Source: OMPR01 sp965183835 (GTDB lineage: Bacteria; Pseudomonadota; Alphaproteobacteria; Rhodobacterales; Rhodobacteraceae). Taken from it: DNA of 64,000 bases. The notes under the pieces were generated by a model. It did not search any database. It was not told the DNA's origin and saw nothing but the letters and a program-made list of their open reading frames with translations. The position numbers and the translations under genes are program-made. Of this stretch, positions 39,244 to 48,890 are shown one piece after another. Positions within the stretch are counted from its first letter, which is position 1; the number at the start of each line of letters is the position of its first letter. Location: positions 1 to 64,000 of the forward strand of contig CBCYME010000004.1 in the NCBI GenBank assembly GCA_965183835.1, written 5' to 3'.

Positions 39244-40494
39244 ATGTCGCACATCTCGCCCACACTTCTGACCGAAATCCGAAACCGGTTTGCCCAGATT
39301 GATCATTGTCCCCAGCAAGGACCGCGGGTTTTCTTTGAAAACGCGGGCGGCGCTTTGAGTTTGAACTCGGTTGTCGAGACCTCTCAGATCTACGCCGCCA
39401 TTCCAGACAACCAAGGTCGTGACAATGTTGGCAGTCATGAGTTGGTGCGGGTTATCAACAAAGCCAAAGAAGACATGGCCAGTTTCATGAATGCGCCATC
39501 TGGGCAATTCTTTGTTGGTGAAAGCGGGACTGAGTTGCTGTTCCGGTTGATCATGAACGCCTGTCTTGGCGCCGGTCCGGGGCAGGTTCTGGGCACAACG
39601 CTTGAACACCCGGCTACCCGCAGTGCCTGCAATCGTTGGGCGGGCGTCGCGGGTCAGGCGCATGTTTTGGTCCCTCATGACGACGCAACAGGAACGGTTA
39701 CGGCCGAAGCCTACGCCGCTAAGGTCACGCCAGACACAAAGGTCGCGACGATCGTACACACCTCCCCTGTCACGGGCATGGGCGTCGATGTTGCGGCTGT
39801 GTCTGCTGCAATCCGTGCGGTTGCGCCAGAGTGTTACATCATCGTTGATGGCATTCAGCACGCTGCACACGGGCGTATGGACCTGACCGCTTATGATGTC
39901 GATGGTTATGTGGTGTCGCCCTACAAGGTGTTTTCGCGCCATGGCTATGGTGTAGCTTGGATTTCAGATCGTTTGACGAAGCTACCTCATAATTCCCTGA
40001 TCGACGGCCCTGAGGAAAACTGGGAAATGGGGACTCGGGATACCGGGTCTTATGCCACGTTGTCGGATGTGGTGTCGTATTTCGAATGGTTGGGCGAACA
40101 AGTCAGCGGCGCAACAGATCGGCGCGAAAAGTTCATTGCTGCAGGCGAAGCGATCCATGCGCAGGAAAAGGCGCTGACCGATGCCATGATACACGGCACG
40201 GGCAATCTGGCGGGCCTCAAAGACATGGAAAAAGTGCAGATATTGGGTGGAGTGGATAACCCAGCCCGCGAGGGGTTGGTGTCGCTTACTGTTTCGGGCG
40301 TTCCATCGGTTGATGTGGTCAAGGCGCTCAACGCGCAGGGTATTCGAACACACCTTCGCAAGGCAGATCACTATTCGGGGAATATTCTAGACCCTCTTGG
40401 CTTGGAAAGCTGCGTTCGGGTGTCCATGTGCCACTATAACAGCACGCACGAAGTGGCACAGTTTCTCGCCGTGATGAAGGTCATCGCGGCCTGA
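39244..40494 (+). CDS. Class V aminotransferase-fold PLP enzyme (cysteine desulfurase-like)
   Basis: 416 aa. FENAGGALSLNSVV opens the fold, EHPATRSACNRW and IVDGIQHAAHG hold cofactor contacts (Asp202, His206), and the Schiff-base lysine is Lys228 in VVSPYKVFSRHGYG. The substrate is unknown; class V members include desulfurases, kynureninases and isopenicillin N epimerase-type enzymes. The start at 39244 (MSHISPTLL) suits the family better than the longer frame from 39175. It heads the catabolic island, 141 nt before the FAD/GcvT gene, and shares its direction. Confidence 0.82.
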   Translation: MSHISPTLLTEIRNRFAQIDHCPQQGPRVFFENAGGALSLNSVVETSQIYAAIPDNQGRDNVGSHELVRVINKAKEDMASFMNAPSGQFFVGESGTELLFRLIMNACLGAGPGQVLGTTLEHPATRSACNRWAGVAGQAHVLVPHDDATGTVTAEAYAAKVTPDTKVATIVHTSPVTGMGVDVAAVSAAIRAVAPECYIIVDGIQHAAHGRMDLTAYDVDGYVVSPYKVFSRHGYGVAWISDRLTKLPHNSLIDGPEENWEMGTRDTGSYATLSDVVSYFEWLGEQVSGATDRREKFIAAGEAIHAQEKALTDAMIHGTGNLAGLKDMEKVQILGGVDNPAREGLVSLTVSGVPSVDVVKALNAQGIRTHLRKADHYSGNILDPLGLESCVRVSMCHYNSTHEVAQFLAVMKVIAA

Positions 40495-40507
40495 TCTCTC
40501 TGTTTAC

Positions 40508-40520
40508 GACACAAAGTGTC
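40508..40520. promoter_or_regulatory. Short perfect inverted repeat upstream of the FAD/GcvT gene
   Basis: GACACAAAGTGTC has 5-bp arms around AAA, between the class V PLP gene and the FAD/GcvT gene. It may be an operator or simply the base of a small hairpin; no T run follows. Confidence 0.3.
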
Positions 40521-40634
40521 GGTGCCAGAGATGTTGAGCAAAAAATACCGTGGCTCACCCCCTGATTATTTGTCGGGTGTTGGGCCATGGTCCCGGCTAG
40601 CCTCCCCCTTAGTGCATCAGGGAGAAGCCACGTC

Positions 40635-43052
40635 ATGAAAACCCACGCTCAGGCCGTTGTTATTGGGGGCGGCCTTGCCGGTTGTTCCATCCTTTACCAT
40701 CTGGCCAAACTCGGCTGGACGGATTCAGTTTTGTTGGAACGCGACGAGCTGACATCAGGGTCAACATGGCACGCGGCGGCCAACATCCACGGGCTGCACG
40801 ACAACAACAACATCACCCGCATTCAACACTATACGATGAACCTGTATAAAGAGCTGGAAACAGAAACCGGTCAGGGCTGTGGCGTCTTTCAACCCGGTTC
40901 GCTGTATCTGGCGCAGACCGAAGAGCGGGAACATCAGTTGCGCCTGCAAGAGGCGAAGGCCCGGTTTTATGGTTTGAATTTTCACGAAGTCAGCCGCGAG
41001 CAGGCCAAAGAGCTGCACCCGCTGGCGCAATTCGATGACATTCGTTGCATCATGTATGAACCCGATGGCGGCAATGTTGACCCGTCGGGTGTGACCATGG
41101 CCTATGCCGCTGGGGCGCGCAAAATGGGCGCAACGATTGAGCGATTCTGTCCTGTGATCGGGACTGAGCAGCAACCGGATGGATCGTGGATCGTACGGAC
41201 AGAAAAGGGTGATATCCACACGCAGTGGGTGGTGAACGCCTCTGGTCTCTGGGGGCGCGAAGTTGCGGCGCTGGCGGGGCTGGAATTCCCGTTGCAGCCC
41301 ACCGAGCATCAGTATTTCGTCACAGAGAGCATTGATGAAGTGGCCAATATGGGGCGCCGTTTACCGTCCATCGCGGATCGGGATGGTGAGTACTATTTCC
41401 GCCAAGAGGGCAACGGGCTGCTGATCGGGGCCTATGAGAAAGACATGCGGTTCTGGGCGGAAAACGGTACGCCGTTGGATTTCGCGCATGAGCTGTTCCC
41501 GGACGATCTGGATCGGATCATGGAAAACGTGATCCGCGCCACCGAACGTGTGCCAGCAGCGGCAACCGCTGGTGTGAAACGTGTGATCAATGGCCCGATG
41601 ATCTGGTCGCCGGATTCCAATGCGCTGTGGGGGCCGGTGCCCGAGCTGAAGAACTACTTCATGTGTGGTGGCATTATCCCTGGGTTCTCGCAATCTGGCG
41701 GTCTGGGTCTACTGGCGGCGCAATGGATGATTGAGGGAGAGCCCCAGTACGACATGTTCGCCTGGGATCTGGCGCGCTTTGGTGATTGGGCCGATAAGAA
41801 GTTCACCAAGGCCCGGGTTGAGGATCAGTATACCCACCGTTTTGCCATTCATTTCCCGAACGAAGAACGCAACGCTGGACGTCCCGCCCGTGTGCGCCCA
41901 GCGTACGAAATGCAAAAGGAAATGGGGGGTGTCTTTGGCATGAACTGCGGTTGGGAGCATCCCCTGTGGTTCGCCGATAAGCCCGGCGTTGTCGACACCA
42001 ACAGCTTTACCCGTCAAAACTGGTGGGCGGCTGTGGGCGAAGAGGTCAAGATGCTGCGTGAAAACGTGGGTGTCATCGATATCTCGAACTTTGCCAATTA
42101 TGTGATCAAGGGGCCGGGCGCGCATGCGTGGCTGGATCAACTGGTTGCCAACCGGGTGCCGTCAGAAATCGGGCGGTCCTGTCTGACTCCGTTGATCGGC
42201 GTGCGGGGTGGCATCGCCGGGGATTTCACCATTACCAAGGTTGCGGATGATGAGTATATGATGGTCGGATCGGGGATGGCGGAACGCTATCACCAGCGGT
42301 TCTTTAACATGATCGAGCTGCCCGAAGGCACCACGTTCGAAGTGGCCACAAATCGTATCGCGGGCTTCAACGTGGCGGGACCGAAAGCGCGCGATATGCT
42401 GCAGCGGATGACCAATGCGGATCTCAGCAACGAAGCCTTCAGGTTTATGCGGTCTGCGACAATAGAGGTGGCTGGCGTCAGCTGTTTGGCGATCCGCGTG
42501 TCCTTTACCGGTGATCTGGGATGGGAGCTGCACTGCGCCGAAGAGGATCAGGTGCGCCTGTACACCGCACTGATTGCGGCGGCCAAAGAGTTTGATGGCG
42601 GACCGGTTGGCGGGCGTGCGCTGGGATCTTTGCGGATCGAAAAGGGCTATGGCTCTTGGGGTCGCGAATATAGCCCAGAGTATTGGCCGCAAGAGGTGGC
42701 TCTGGAGCGCCTGATCAAGCTGGACAAAGATTTCCTGAACAAAGACGCTTATCTGGCGGTGAAAGATAACACCCCGCGCGAGGTTCTGTCGGTCTTTGCC
42801 ATTGAGGCGGATAACGATGCAGACGCGAGTGGCGGTGAACCTATCTTTCTCGCGGATGGCACACCTGTTGGGCGCGTAACCTCGGGGGCATATGGGTATT
42901 CCGTCGAGAAATCGCTGGCGATTGGGTTTGCCAACCCTGCGGTTGCCAAGCCCGGTGATACGGTCGAGGTGTTTATCCTGGGTAAGCCGCACAAGGCGAC
43001 CCTGTTGGCGGAGCCGCCGTTTGATGCAGCGGGGCAACGCCTGCGGGCGTGA
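40635..43052 (+). CDS. FAD/GcvT-fusion dehydrogenase (dimethylglycine/sarcosine dehydrogenase-like)
   Basis: 805 aa. The N-terminal DAO-type FAD domain (about 1-370) starts VVIGGGLAGCS and has SGSTWHAAAN, where His46 is the position of covalent FAD attachment in dimethylglycine dehydrogenase. A short FAO_M-like linker follows, then aminomethyltransferase (GcvT) domain about 435-690 (GVIDISNFANYVIKGPGA) and its C-terminal barrel to the end. Enzymes of this build demethylate N-methyl amino acids and hand the one-carbon unit to tetrahydrofolate. The start at 40635 follows GGGAGAAG. It is the core of the island. Confidence 0.88.
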   Translation: MKTHAQAVVIGGGLAGCSILYHLAKLGWTDSVLLERDELTSGSTWHAAANIHGLHDNNNITRIQHYTMNLYKELETETGQGCGVFQPGSLYLAQTEEREHQLRLQEAKARFYGLNFHEVSREQAKELHPLAQFDDIRCIMYEPDGGNVDPSGVTMAYAAGARKMGATIERFCPVIGTEQQPDGSWIVRTEKGDIHTQWVVNASGLWGREVAALAGLEFPLQPTEHQYFVTESIDEVANMGRRLPSIADRDGEYYFRQEGNGLLIGAYEKDMRFWAENGTPLDFAHELFPDDLDRIMENVIRATERVPAAATAGVKRVINGPMIWSPDSNALWGPVPELKNYFMCGGIIPGFSQSGGLGLLAAQWMIEGEPQYDMFAWDLARFGDWADKKFTKARVEDQYTHRFAIHFPNEERNAGRPARVRPAYEMQKEMGGVFGMNCGWEHPLWFADKPGVVDTNSFTRQNWWAAVGEEVKMLRENVGVIDISNFANYVIKGPGAHAWLDQLVANRVPSEIGRSCLTPLIGVRGGIAGDFTITKVADDEYMMVGSGMAERYHQRFFNMIELPEGTTFEVATNRIAGFNVAGPKARDMLQRMTNADLSNEAFRFMRSATIEVAGVSCLAIRVSFTGDLGWELHCAEEDQVRLYTALIAAAKEFDGGPVGGRALGSLRIEKGYGSWGREYSPEYWPQEVALERLIKLDKDFLNKDAYLAVKDNTPREVLSVFAIEADNDADASGGEPIFLADGTPVGRVTSGAYGYSVEKSLAIGFANPAVAKPGDTVEVFILGKPHKATLLAEPPFDAAGQRLRA

Positions 43053-43054
43053 GC

Positions 43055-43942
43055 CTACGGCTGCATCTGTGCCGCGGCCTCCATCAGCCAGGTTTTGAAC
43101 ACTTTGACTGATGGGGTCGGCGAGCGGGTTTTGAACCGCACACAATAGACCCAGGGGCTGTCGATATCAGTCTCAAAGGGCTCCACGACCATCCCACGCT
43201 CGACATACGGTCCAACGAGTGAGCGTGGAACAACCGCGCAGCCAAGCCCCTGAACCGCCAATTCAATGGTGAGTGTGGATACATCCGTTTGAAACCCACC
43301 GGACAAGTCCAAGGGCGGGAGGTCAAAGTAGGCCGCGACTTTTTCCCAATAGGCCAACCGTCCCAGAATACAGAGTAAATCAGCCTGCGCCAATTGAGCA
43401 GGGTCGGTAAGATCAGCGCCGTTGACCTGATATCCGGGCGCACAAATGATGGCCAATTTCTCGCGCCACAACGGTATCGTCCCATCGGGGATCTCGTCCT
43501 GATGATTGATGGTGATTGAGATATCAGAAATATCCCCTTCGACATCGGTCCAGACAGTTCCGTGCACAGTCACCTGCACCCCGGGGTGCGCGGCGTGAAA
43601 TCCGCGTAGAACTTTGGCAAGCCAGAGCCCGGCGAGGCTGGTGGGGCTGGAAACGACCACCTCCCGCTTGCGGTTTTGCGTCAGGATCGACGAGGTCGCG
43701 ATATCAATTTCCTGCAACGCATGGCGCACGGATGGTAAATAGGCCTCGCCCACCTCAGTTAGAGAAAGGGACCGGGGGAGGCGCACAAACAAGGGGCGGC
43801 CGATGAATTCCTCAAGCGAGCGCACGTGATTGCTGACGGCAGATTGGGTGCAGTTCAACTCATCCGATGCGCTGGTAAAGCTCAGGTGACGGGCGGCGGC
43901 TTCGAACGAGCGCAGGAAGGTCAGATGGGGCAGGTTTTTCAT
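43055..43942 (-). CDS. LysR-family regulator (GcvA-like)
   Basis: 295 aa. The winged helix-turn-helix covers about residues 5-65 (FLRSFEAAARHLSFTSASDEL, SAVSNHVRSLEEFIG), followed by the LysR substrate-binding domain with VVVSSPTSLAGLW and the GCAVVPRSLVGP block. It faces the FAD/GcvT gene convergently (2 nt apart) and diverges from the MmgE/PrpD gene across about 196 bp holding an inverted repeat. It is the likely regulator of the island. Its ligand is unknown. Confidence 0.92.
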   Translation of the reverse strand: MKNLPHLTFLRSFEAAARHLSFTSASDELNCTQSAVSNHVRSLEEFIGRPLFVRLPRSLSLTEVGEAYLPSVRHALQEIDIATSSILTQNRKREVVVSSPTSLAGLWLAKVLRGFHAAHPGVQVTVHGTVWTDVEGDISDISITINHQDEIPDGTIPLWREKLAIICAPGYQVNGADLTDPAQLAQADLLCILGRLAYWEKVAAYFDLPPLDLSGGFQTDVSTLTIELAVQGLGCAVVPRSLVGPYVERGMVVEPFETDIDSPWVYCVRFKTRSPTPSVKVFKTWLMEAAAQMQP

Positions 43943-43972
43943 ACTGCCACCCTATCGCGCATATCTGCTGAG

Positions 43973-44006
43973 TGCGACTGTTCCGTCTCCGTCGCAAGAT
44001 GTCGCA
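43973..44006. promoter_or_regulatory. Inverted repeat, candidate LysR binding site
   Basis: TGCGAC (43973-43978), 12 bp, then GTCGCA (43991-43996) and another GTCGCA (44001-44006). Arms of that size and spacing within a LysR divergent region fit the recognition site. The same hexamer appears near the hyuA promoter (52707-52712, 52802-52807). Confidence 0.5.
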
Positions 44007-44138
44007 AAATCACGACGATGCGCCGATTTTAACGTGCGAAATTATCCGGGGCATAGGGCCAGTCTTCTTTGCGTGTGGGTTAGGTGGGAACGCCCTAGGT
44101 TTTGGGGCGACAGGTTTACCATGCCCGGAGGAAACCCC

Positions 44139-45491
44139 ATGACCGAAACCTTTGACCGTATTGCCGATTTTGCGCTGGATATTGCGCCGGATCAGATACC
44201 GGACTCTACGCATGAGGCGGCGGCTTTGATGTTGCTGGATACGTTAGGCATCACGATTGGTGCTGGACCGATGGAGGCGGGTGTGATCGCGCGGGATACT
44301 GCCGCGTTGTTATACGGCTCGTCCGATCCGAATTTCACGGCCCGGATGATGTTTGATGGGCGCAAGGTCAGTGTTGCGGGATCTGCCTATGCTGCGGCGA
44401 CACAGACGGATAACTTGGACGGTCATGATGGCTACAACCCAACCAAGGGGCATATCGGGGTTGTGGTTATCCCGACCTTAGCGGCTTTGGCCGAGGTGTC
44501 CGAGGATATCTCGGGCGCTGAGGCGCTGGCAGCTGTGACCGTTGGGTATGAAATCGCAGGTCGCGCCGGTCTGGCGTTGCACGATACCGTCAGCGATTAT
44601 CATACGTCAGGGGCTTGGAATGCATTGGGTGTGGTTGCCATGGCAGCGCGGTTGCGGGGAATGACCCGTGATCAGATGCGCCAAGCGCTTGGCATTGCTG
44701 AATATCATGGACCGCGCAGCCAGATGATGCGGGAAATCGCAAACCCCACAATGTTGCACGATGGATCCGGTTGGGGGGCGATGGTCGGGCTGTCATCGGT
44801 TGTTTTGGCCGAACAAGGCTTTACTGGCGCGCCTGCGATCACCATCGAGGCAGATGAGGCGCAGAGCCATTGGCAGGATCTTGGCACGTTCTGGCAAATG
44901 GAATATCAGTATGTGAAGCCCTATCCGATCTGTCGTTGGGCGCATGCGGCGATTGATGGTGCACGCGCAATCATGAAAGAGCATGGGCTGGCTCATGCAG
45001 ATATAAAACATGTGCAGGTGAATAGCTTTCATGAAGCGGCTTGCTTGTTTCAGGACCTGCCTGACAACACGTCCAAGGCGCAGTATTCGCTGCCTTTTGC
45101 CGTGGCCATTCAGATTGTCCATGGGCGGATCGGGGTCGAACATATCTCAGGGGCGGGTCTCTCAGATCCGACTGTTGCAGATGTGATGACGCGTATTTCT
45201 GTCACAGAAGCCGAACATCACAGCAAACGGTTCCCGGTGGGGCGTTGGGCGGATGTACAGATCACCACCACGGATGGGCGGGTGCTGGAGGCAGGCGATA
45301 CCCATGCCCGCGGCGGCCCAGAGGCCCCGATGAGCCGGGATGAGGTTATCGAGAAATTCATGGAATTTGCGACCCCGTCATTGGGGGTTACCCGCGCAGC
45401 AGCCATTCGGGATGCAACGTTGGGTCTTACGCGTCCTGACAGTCGGCTCTCGGACCTGACACAACATCTTTTTGACGCCCCGGAGGCATAA
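44139..45491 (+). CDS. MmgE/PrpD family protein
   Basis: 450 aa. The all-helical MmgE/PrpD fold is shown by ALMLLDTLGITIGAG near the start, AAATQTDNLDGHDGYNPTKGHIGVVV and YHTSGAWNALGVVAMAARL. The family includes 2-methylcitrate dehydratase, cis-aconitate decarboxylase and several poorly known hydratases or isomerases of acid substrates. CGGAGG lies 6 nt before the ATG at 44139. It is followed by the MttB gene 6 nt away, so the pair is co-transcribed from the LysR divergent region. Confidence 0.87.
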   Translation: MTETFDRIADFALDIAPDQIPDSTHEAAALMLLDTLGITIGAGPMEAGVIARDTAALLYGSSDPNFTARMMFDGRKVSVAGSAYAAATQTDNLDGHDGYNPTKGHIGVVVIPTLAALAEVSEDISGAEALAAVTVGYEIAGRAGLALHDTVSDYHTSGAWNALGVVAMAARLRGMTRDQMRQALGIAEYHGPRSQMMREIANPTMLHDGSGWGAMVGLSSVVLAEQGFTGAPAITIEADEAQSHWQDLGTFWQMEYQYVKPYPICRWAHAAIDGARAIMKEHGLAHADIKHVQVNSFHEAACLFQDLPDNTSKAQYSLPFAVAIQIVHGRIGVEHISGAGLSDPTVADVMTRISVTEAEHHSKRFPVGRWADVQITTTDGRVLEAGDTHARGGPEAPMSRDEVIEKFMEFATPSLGVTRAAAIRDATLGLTRPDSRLSDLTQHLFDAPEA

Positions 45492-45497
45492 ACCAAT

Positions 45498-47036
45498 ATG
45501 GCACGAGATCGACGCAGCGGCGGGCGCCGCGGGAAATCAGACCGCACAGGCGGCAGTATCGACCAGTTGCCTTGGCAACAGGTGCACAACACCTATCCGC
45601 CGTATCAATTGTTGAATCCGGATCAGATGGATCAGCTGCATGCCACGTCGATGCGGATCCTGTCTGAGGCCGGTATTCGCGTCATGGGCGACAATGTACT
45701 GGATATATTTGAGCGTGCCGGGGCGATTGTTGACCGTGATACCAAAACGATCCGGATCGACGAGAGCCTTGTCGTTGAGGCGTTGAAGACGGTTCCGTCC
45801 GAGTTCACGCTGAGGGCACGCAACCCCGCCAAGCGAATCACCTTGGGCGGGACACATATGAACTTTGGTCTGGTTGCGGGGCCGCCAAATGTGCATGACC
45901 GGATCAATGGGCGACGGCAGGGGAATTACACGGATTACTGTAATTTCATCAAGCTGGCACATCATTTCAATGCGGTAAACCTGATCGGGAATCAGGTGAT
46001 GGCCCCGATCGAAATGCCGGCCAACAACCGCCATCTGGATACCTATCTGGCCAACCTTGCCTATTCTGACCTGTCGTTTCACTGCACCGCTATCGGGCGT
46101 GGACGGGCGATGGATGGGATCAATATGATGGCCATCACCCGTGGCCAAAAGCCCGAAGAGATGCGCGATGACCCCGGTGTTATCACAATCATCTCGGTCA
46201 ATTCGCCACGCCTGTTTGACGATGCCATGGGCGATGGCTTGATCGCGATGGCTGAATACGGCCAGCCAGTGACAGTGACTCCGTTCACTTTGATGGGCGC
46301 GATGACGCCTGTAACTTTGCCAGCAGCACTTGCGCAACAAAACGCAGAGGCGCTGTTTGGGGTGGTGCTGACCCAGTTGGTACAGCCCGGCACGCCGGTG
46401 ATGTATGGCTCGTTCACGTCAAACGTAGACATGCGTTCTGGTGCACCCGCGTTTGGGACACCGGAAAACGCCAAGGCCAATATCGTTGGTGGGCAACTGG
46501 CGCGGCGCTATGGCATTCCGTATCGGACCTCGAATGCGAATGCATCCAACGCGGTGGATCTGCAGGCGGCGTATGAAACGATGATGGCCACTTGGGGCGC
46601 CGTGCTGGGCGGGGCGAATATCGTCTATCACGCGGCTGGGTGGTTAGAAGGGGGACTGACCGCCAGTTACGAGAAGTTCATCATGGACGTGGAAATCATC
46701 CAAAACATGATCGAGTTTCTCAAGCCGATGAAGTTTGACGAGGATGAGCTGGGCTTTGATGCGATCAATTCGGTGCCAACCGGTGGGCATTTCTTTGGCT
46801 CGGACCACACCATGGCGCGATACGAAACCGCATTTTACCGCCCGATGCTGTCGGATTGGCAGAACTATGAGAATTGGGAAGCCGCCGGCGCAAAGGACGC
46901 ATTGGAACGCGCAACCGAGATCTGGCAACAGGCCCTGCGCGATTATGAGGAACCTGTGATGGATCCTGCCATTCGCGAAGAGCTAGACGCCTATGTCGCC
47001 AAGCGCAAAGAAGAGATCGGCACAGGTGAACCGTAA
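45498..47036 (+). CDS. MttB-family (trimethylamine methyltransferase-like) protein without pyrrolysine
   Basis: 512 aa. The TIM-barrel methyltransferase of the COG5598/MttB group, recognised from PPYQLLNPDQMDQLHATSMRI near the start, then TLGGTHMNFGLVAGPPNVHD, MYGSFTSNVDMRSGAPAFGT and GGANIVYHAAGWLEGGL. The frame has no internal TAG, so it belongs to the non-pyrrolysine branch, in which glycine-betaine and related quaternary-amine cobalamin methyltransferases are known. No corrinoid protein gene lies beside it here, so the acceptor is unclear. The N-terminus is a basic RDRRSGGRRG stretch. Confidence 0.85.
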   Translation: MARDRRSGGRRGKSDRTGGSIDQLPWQQVHNTYPPYQLLNPDQMDQLHATSMRILSEAGIRVMGDNVLDIFERAGAIVDRDTKTIRIDESLVVEALKTVPSEFTLRARNPAKRITLGGTHMNFGLVAGPPNVHDRINGRRQGNYTDYCNFIKLAHHFNAVNLIGNQVMAPIEMPANNRHLDTYLANLAYSDLSFHCTAIGRGRAMDGINMMAITRGQKPEEMRDDPGVITIISVNSPRLFDDAMGDGLIAMAEYGQPVTVTPFTLMGAMTPVTLPAALAQQNAEALFGVVLTQLVQPGTPVMYGSFTSNVDMRSGAPAFGTPENAKANIVGGQLARRYGIPYRTSNANASNAVDLQAAYETMMATWGAVLGGANIVYHAAGWLEGGLTASYEKFIMDVEIIQNMIEFLKPMKFDEDELGFDAINSVPTGGHFFGSDHTMARYETAFYRPMLSDWQNYENWEAAGAKDALERATEIWQQALRDYEEPVMDPAIREELDAYVAKRKEEIGTGEP

Positions 47037-47039
47037 AAG

Positions 47040-47075
47040 ACTATGTGCCGACCCTGAAATGGGCGGGCACATAGT
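47040..47075. terminator. Convergent hairpin terminator after the MttB gene
   Basis: ACTATGTGCC (47040-47049) pairs perfectly with GGCACATAGT (47066-47075), with an inner CCC/GGG. It separates the plus-strand MmgE-MttB pair from the convergent racemase gene; T runs are weak on both sides. Confidence 0.65.
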
Positions 47076-47088
47076 TCAAGCTTTTGCA

Positions 47089-47826
47089 TCACAGCTGATC
47101 AAACAGCCTACCCGGTAATCCGTCATGACGCAGTAAATCGAGCGCTTGCATCAAGCAAAACATCATCGCCTGATTAGAGGTAACAACCGGTTTTCCGAGT
47201 GTTGCCTCGATCCGCTCGATTGCTTCTACCGATCGCATATCGGTACAGCTGAGGACGATTGCCTGCGCATCTGGGTGATCGGCTTGGCAGCCCAGCTCAA
47301 GCACCTCATCCGGTGTCAGCTCGCCTTGGCCATAATTGCCCAACTCGCGGCCCACATCGGCGCAGTTCACAGTGTCGATGCCGTTCGATTTCAAAAAGGC
47401 CATTGCCTGTTCGTTGATTTCGCCCAGATAGGGCGAGGAAAAGCCAACTTTGGTCGCGCCAATTGCCTTGAGGCCGGCAATCAAGGATCCGGCGGCGGTC
47501 AGCGACACAGCTCCAGACCCGGTTTTGATTTTCTCAGCAAGATCGGCATCAAACGATGGGCCGTGTGTCAAAGTCGCCGATGTGCAGCCGTATAAAACCA
47601 CATCTGGCCGAACGCCTGAAATCATCCGCAAATCATAGCTGATGTCCGAGGCACCCAATCCTGCCATCTGGTCCGATCCGGGGATTTCGTCCACATCATA
47701 TCCGCCCATCCGTTGGAAATGGATGGTTGTGTTGGGGGGGCGCATCAGCTCGAAGTCAGGCTCTAAATTGGTGTTTGTAAAGGGAACAAGCACACCAATT
47801 TTTGCCGCAGTTCGGGTTTCGGTCAT
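47089..47826 (-). CDS. Asp/Glu racemase-superfamily protein (maleate isomerase/hydantoin racemase-like)
   Basis: 245 aa. The two catalytic cysteines of the superfamily are Cys81 (VVLYGCTSATLTHG) and Cys193 (IVLSCTDMRSVEAIE). The N-terminus KIGVLVPFTNTNLEPD is typical of the arylmalonate decarboxylase/maleate cis-trans isomerase branch. Beside HyuAB, a hydantoin racemase or maleate isomerase role fits; the sequence does not decide. The start at 47826 overlaps the HisC-like gene by 4 nt. Confidence 0.82.
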   Translation of the reverse strand: MTETRTAAKIGVLVPFTNTNLEPDFELMRPPNTTIHFQRMGGYDVDEIPGSDQMAGLGASDISYDLRMISGVRPDVVLYGCTSATLTHGPSFDADLAEKIKTGSGAVSLTAAGSLIAGLKAIGATKVGFSSPYLGEINEQAMAFLKSNGIDTVNCADVGRELGNYGQGELTPDEVLELGCQADHPDAQAIVLSCTDMRSVEAIERIEATLGKPVVTSNQAMMFCLMQALDLLRHDGLPGRLFDQL

Positions 47827-48890
47827 GTCAGAATTCCTTTTAGAGCGGTCTGAGCGCGGTTCATGATGTTTTGGTCGCATATCGTGGCGCGTAAACAATC
47901 AGACAGGCCATAGCCGCCCATGCCGCGCATCAATAGATTGTCTGCTCGCAAGGCTGTGTCGGCCAGTTGCGCCTGCTCTGACGAGGTGAACCGCAGTAGC
48001 ACAAAGTTAGTGTAGCTCGCTGGAACGCTCAGCCCTAGGTTCCGGCAGTCAGAGGCAAACTGATCTCGGATTTTTGCGGTCTTTGTAATAACACTTTGCA
48101 TATGTGTTTGATCCCGCATTGCCGCAGCGGCCATTGCCTGAGACGGGATAGAGATGTTGTTTGGATTGAGTAGTTTGCGCACTTGGTTCGCAATGTCTGG
48201 GGGAAAATATCCCCACCCAACACGAGCCCCGGCTAGGCCATAAGCCTTGGAAAAAGTGCGCACGATGACTGTGTCGCCTCGGTCCACCAAGGCAAATATG
48301 TCGGCTGGATCATGCGCCAGATCAGAAAACTCTGCATAGGCTTGGTCCACGACCAACAGAATATCATCAGGCAGGCCGTGACGCAGCCGCAGGATTTCAG
48401 AGTTTGGGATCACCGTGCCTGTTGGGTTACCGGGGTTGCACAGGAATACGATCCGGGTCTGGGTATCCACGTTGGCAAGGATGTCATCCACCGAAACCGT
48501 CAGATTGACCTCGTGCGCTTTGACATATTTTGCCTGCACCTGCGCCGAGGCAGAGGCGACAAATGCATAGCCATAATCGGTGCCCAACACGTGATCACCC
48601 CAACCAGCATAGGCACGAATTAGGCAGCCAATCAGCTCCATCGATCCGGCCCCACATAGGATCATTTGTGGCTCTAACTTATGGGTATTGGCGATTTCTG
48701 CACGCAGATCCGTCCATTCCGGATCGGGATAGAGCGGCATCTGATCCATAACTGCCCGCCCGGCTGCAACTGCTGCAGGACTTGCGGGAAAGGCGCTTTC
48801 GTTTTGAGCCAGAGAGATGGTGTTTGCCCCACCAAGATCAGCCAGGGCATAGGCCCCCATTGCCCCGACATGTGTGACCGGTTTGATCAT
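47823..48890 (-). CDS. Fold-type I aminotransferase, histidinol-phosphate aminotransferase-like
   Basis: 355 aa class I/II PLP enzyme. LCNPGNPTGTV, VVDQAYAEFSD and the Schiff-base Lys215 in RTFSKAYGLAGARVGWG are in the usual order. It resembles HisC, but its place between the racemase and hyuB, with 4-nt overlaps to both, argues for a catabolic role on an amino acid or amino-acid analogue rather than histidine synthesis. Confidence 0.82.
   Translation of the reverse strand: MIKPVTHVGAMGAYALADLGGANTISLAQNESAFPASPAAVAAGRAVMDQMPLYPDPEWTDLRAEIANTHKLEPQMILCGAGSMELIGCLIRAYAGWGDHVLGTDYGYAFVASASAQVQAKYVKAHEVNLTVSVDDILANVDTQTRIVFLCNPGNPTGTVIPNSEILRLRHGLPDDILLVVDQAYAEFSDLAHDPADIFALVDRGDTVIVRTFSKAYGLAGARVGWGYFPPDIANQVRKLLNPNNISIPSQAMAAAAMRDQTHMQSVITKTAKIRDQFASDCRNLGLSVPASYTNFVLLRFTSSEQAQLADTALRADNLLMRGMGGYGLSDCLRATICDQNIMNRAQTALKGILT

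Noticed and set aside
45498..47036. Pyrrolysine codon in the MttB homologue
   Set aside because: The frame is open from start to stop with no TAG to read through.
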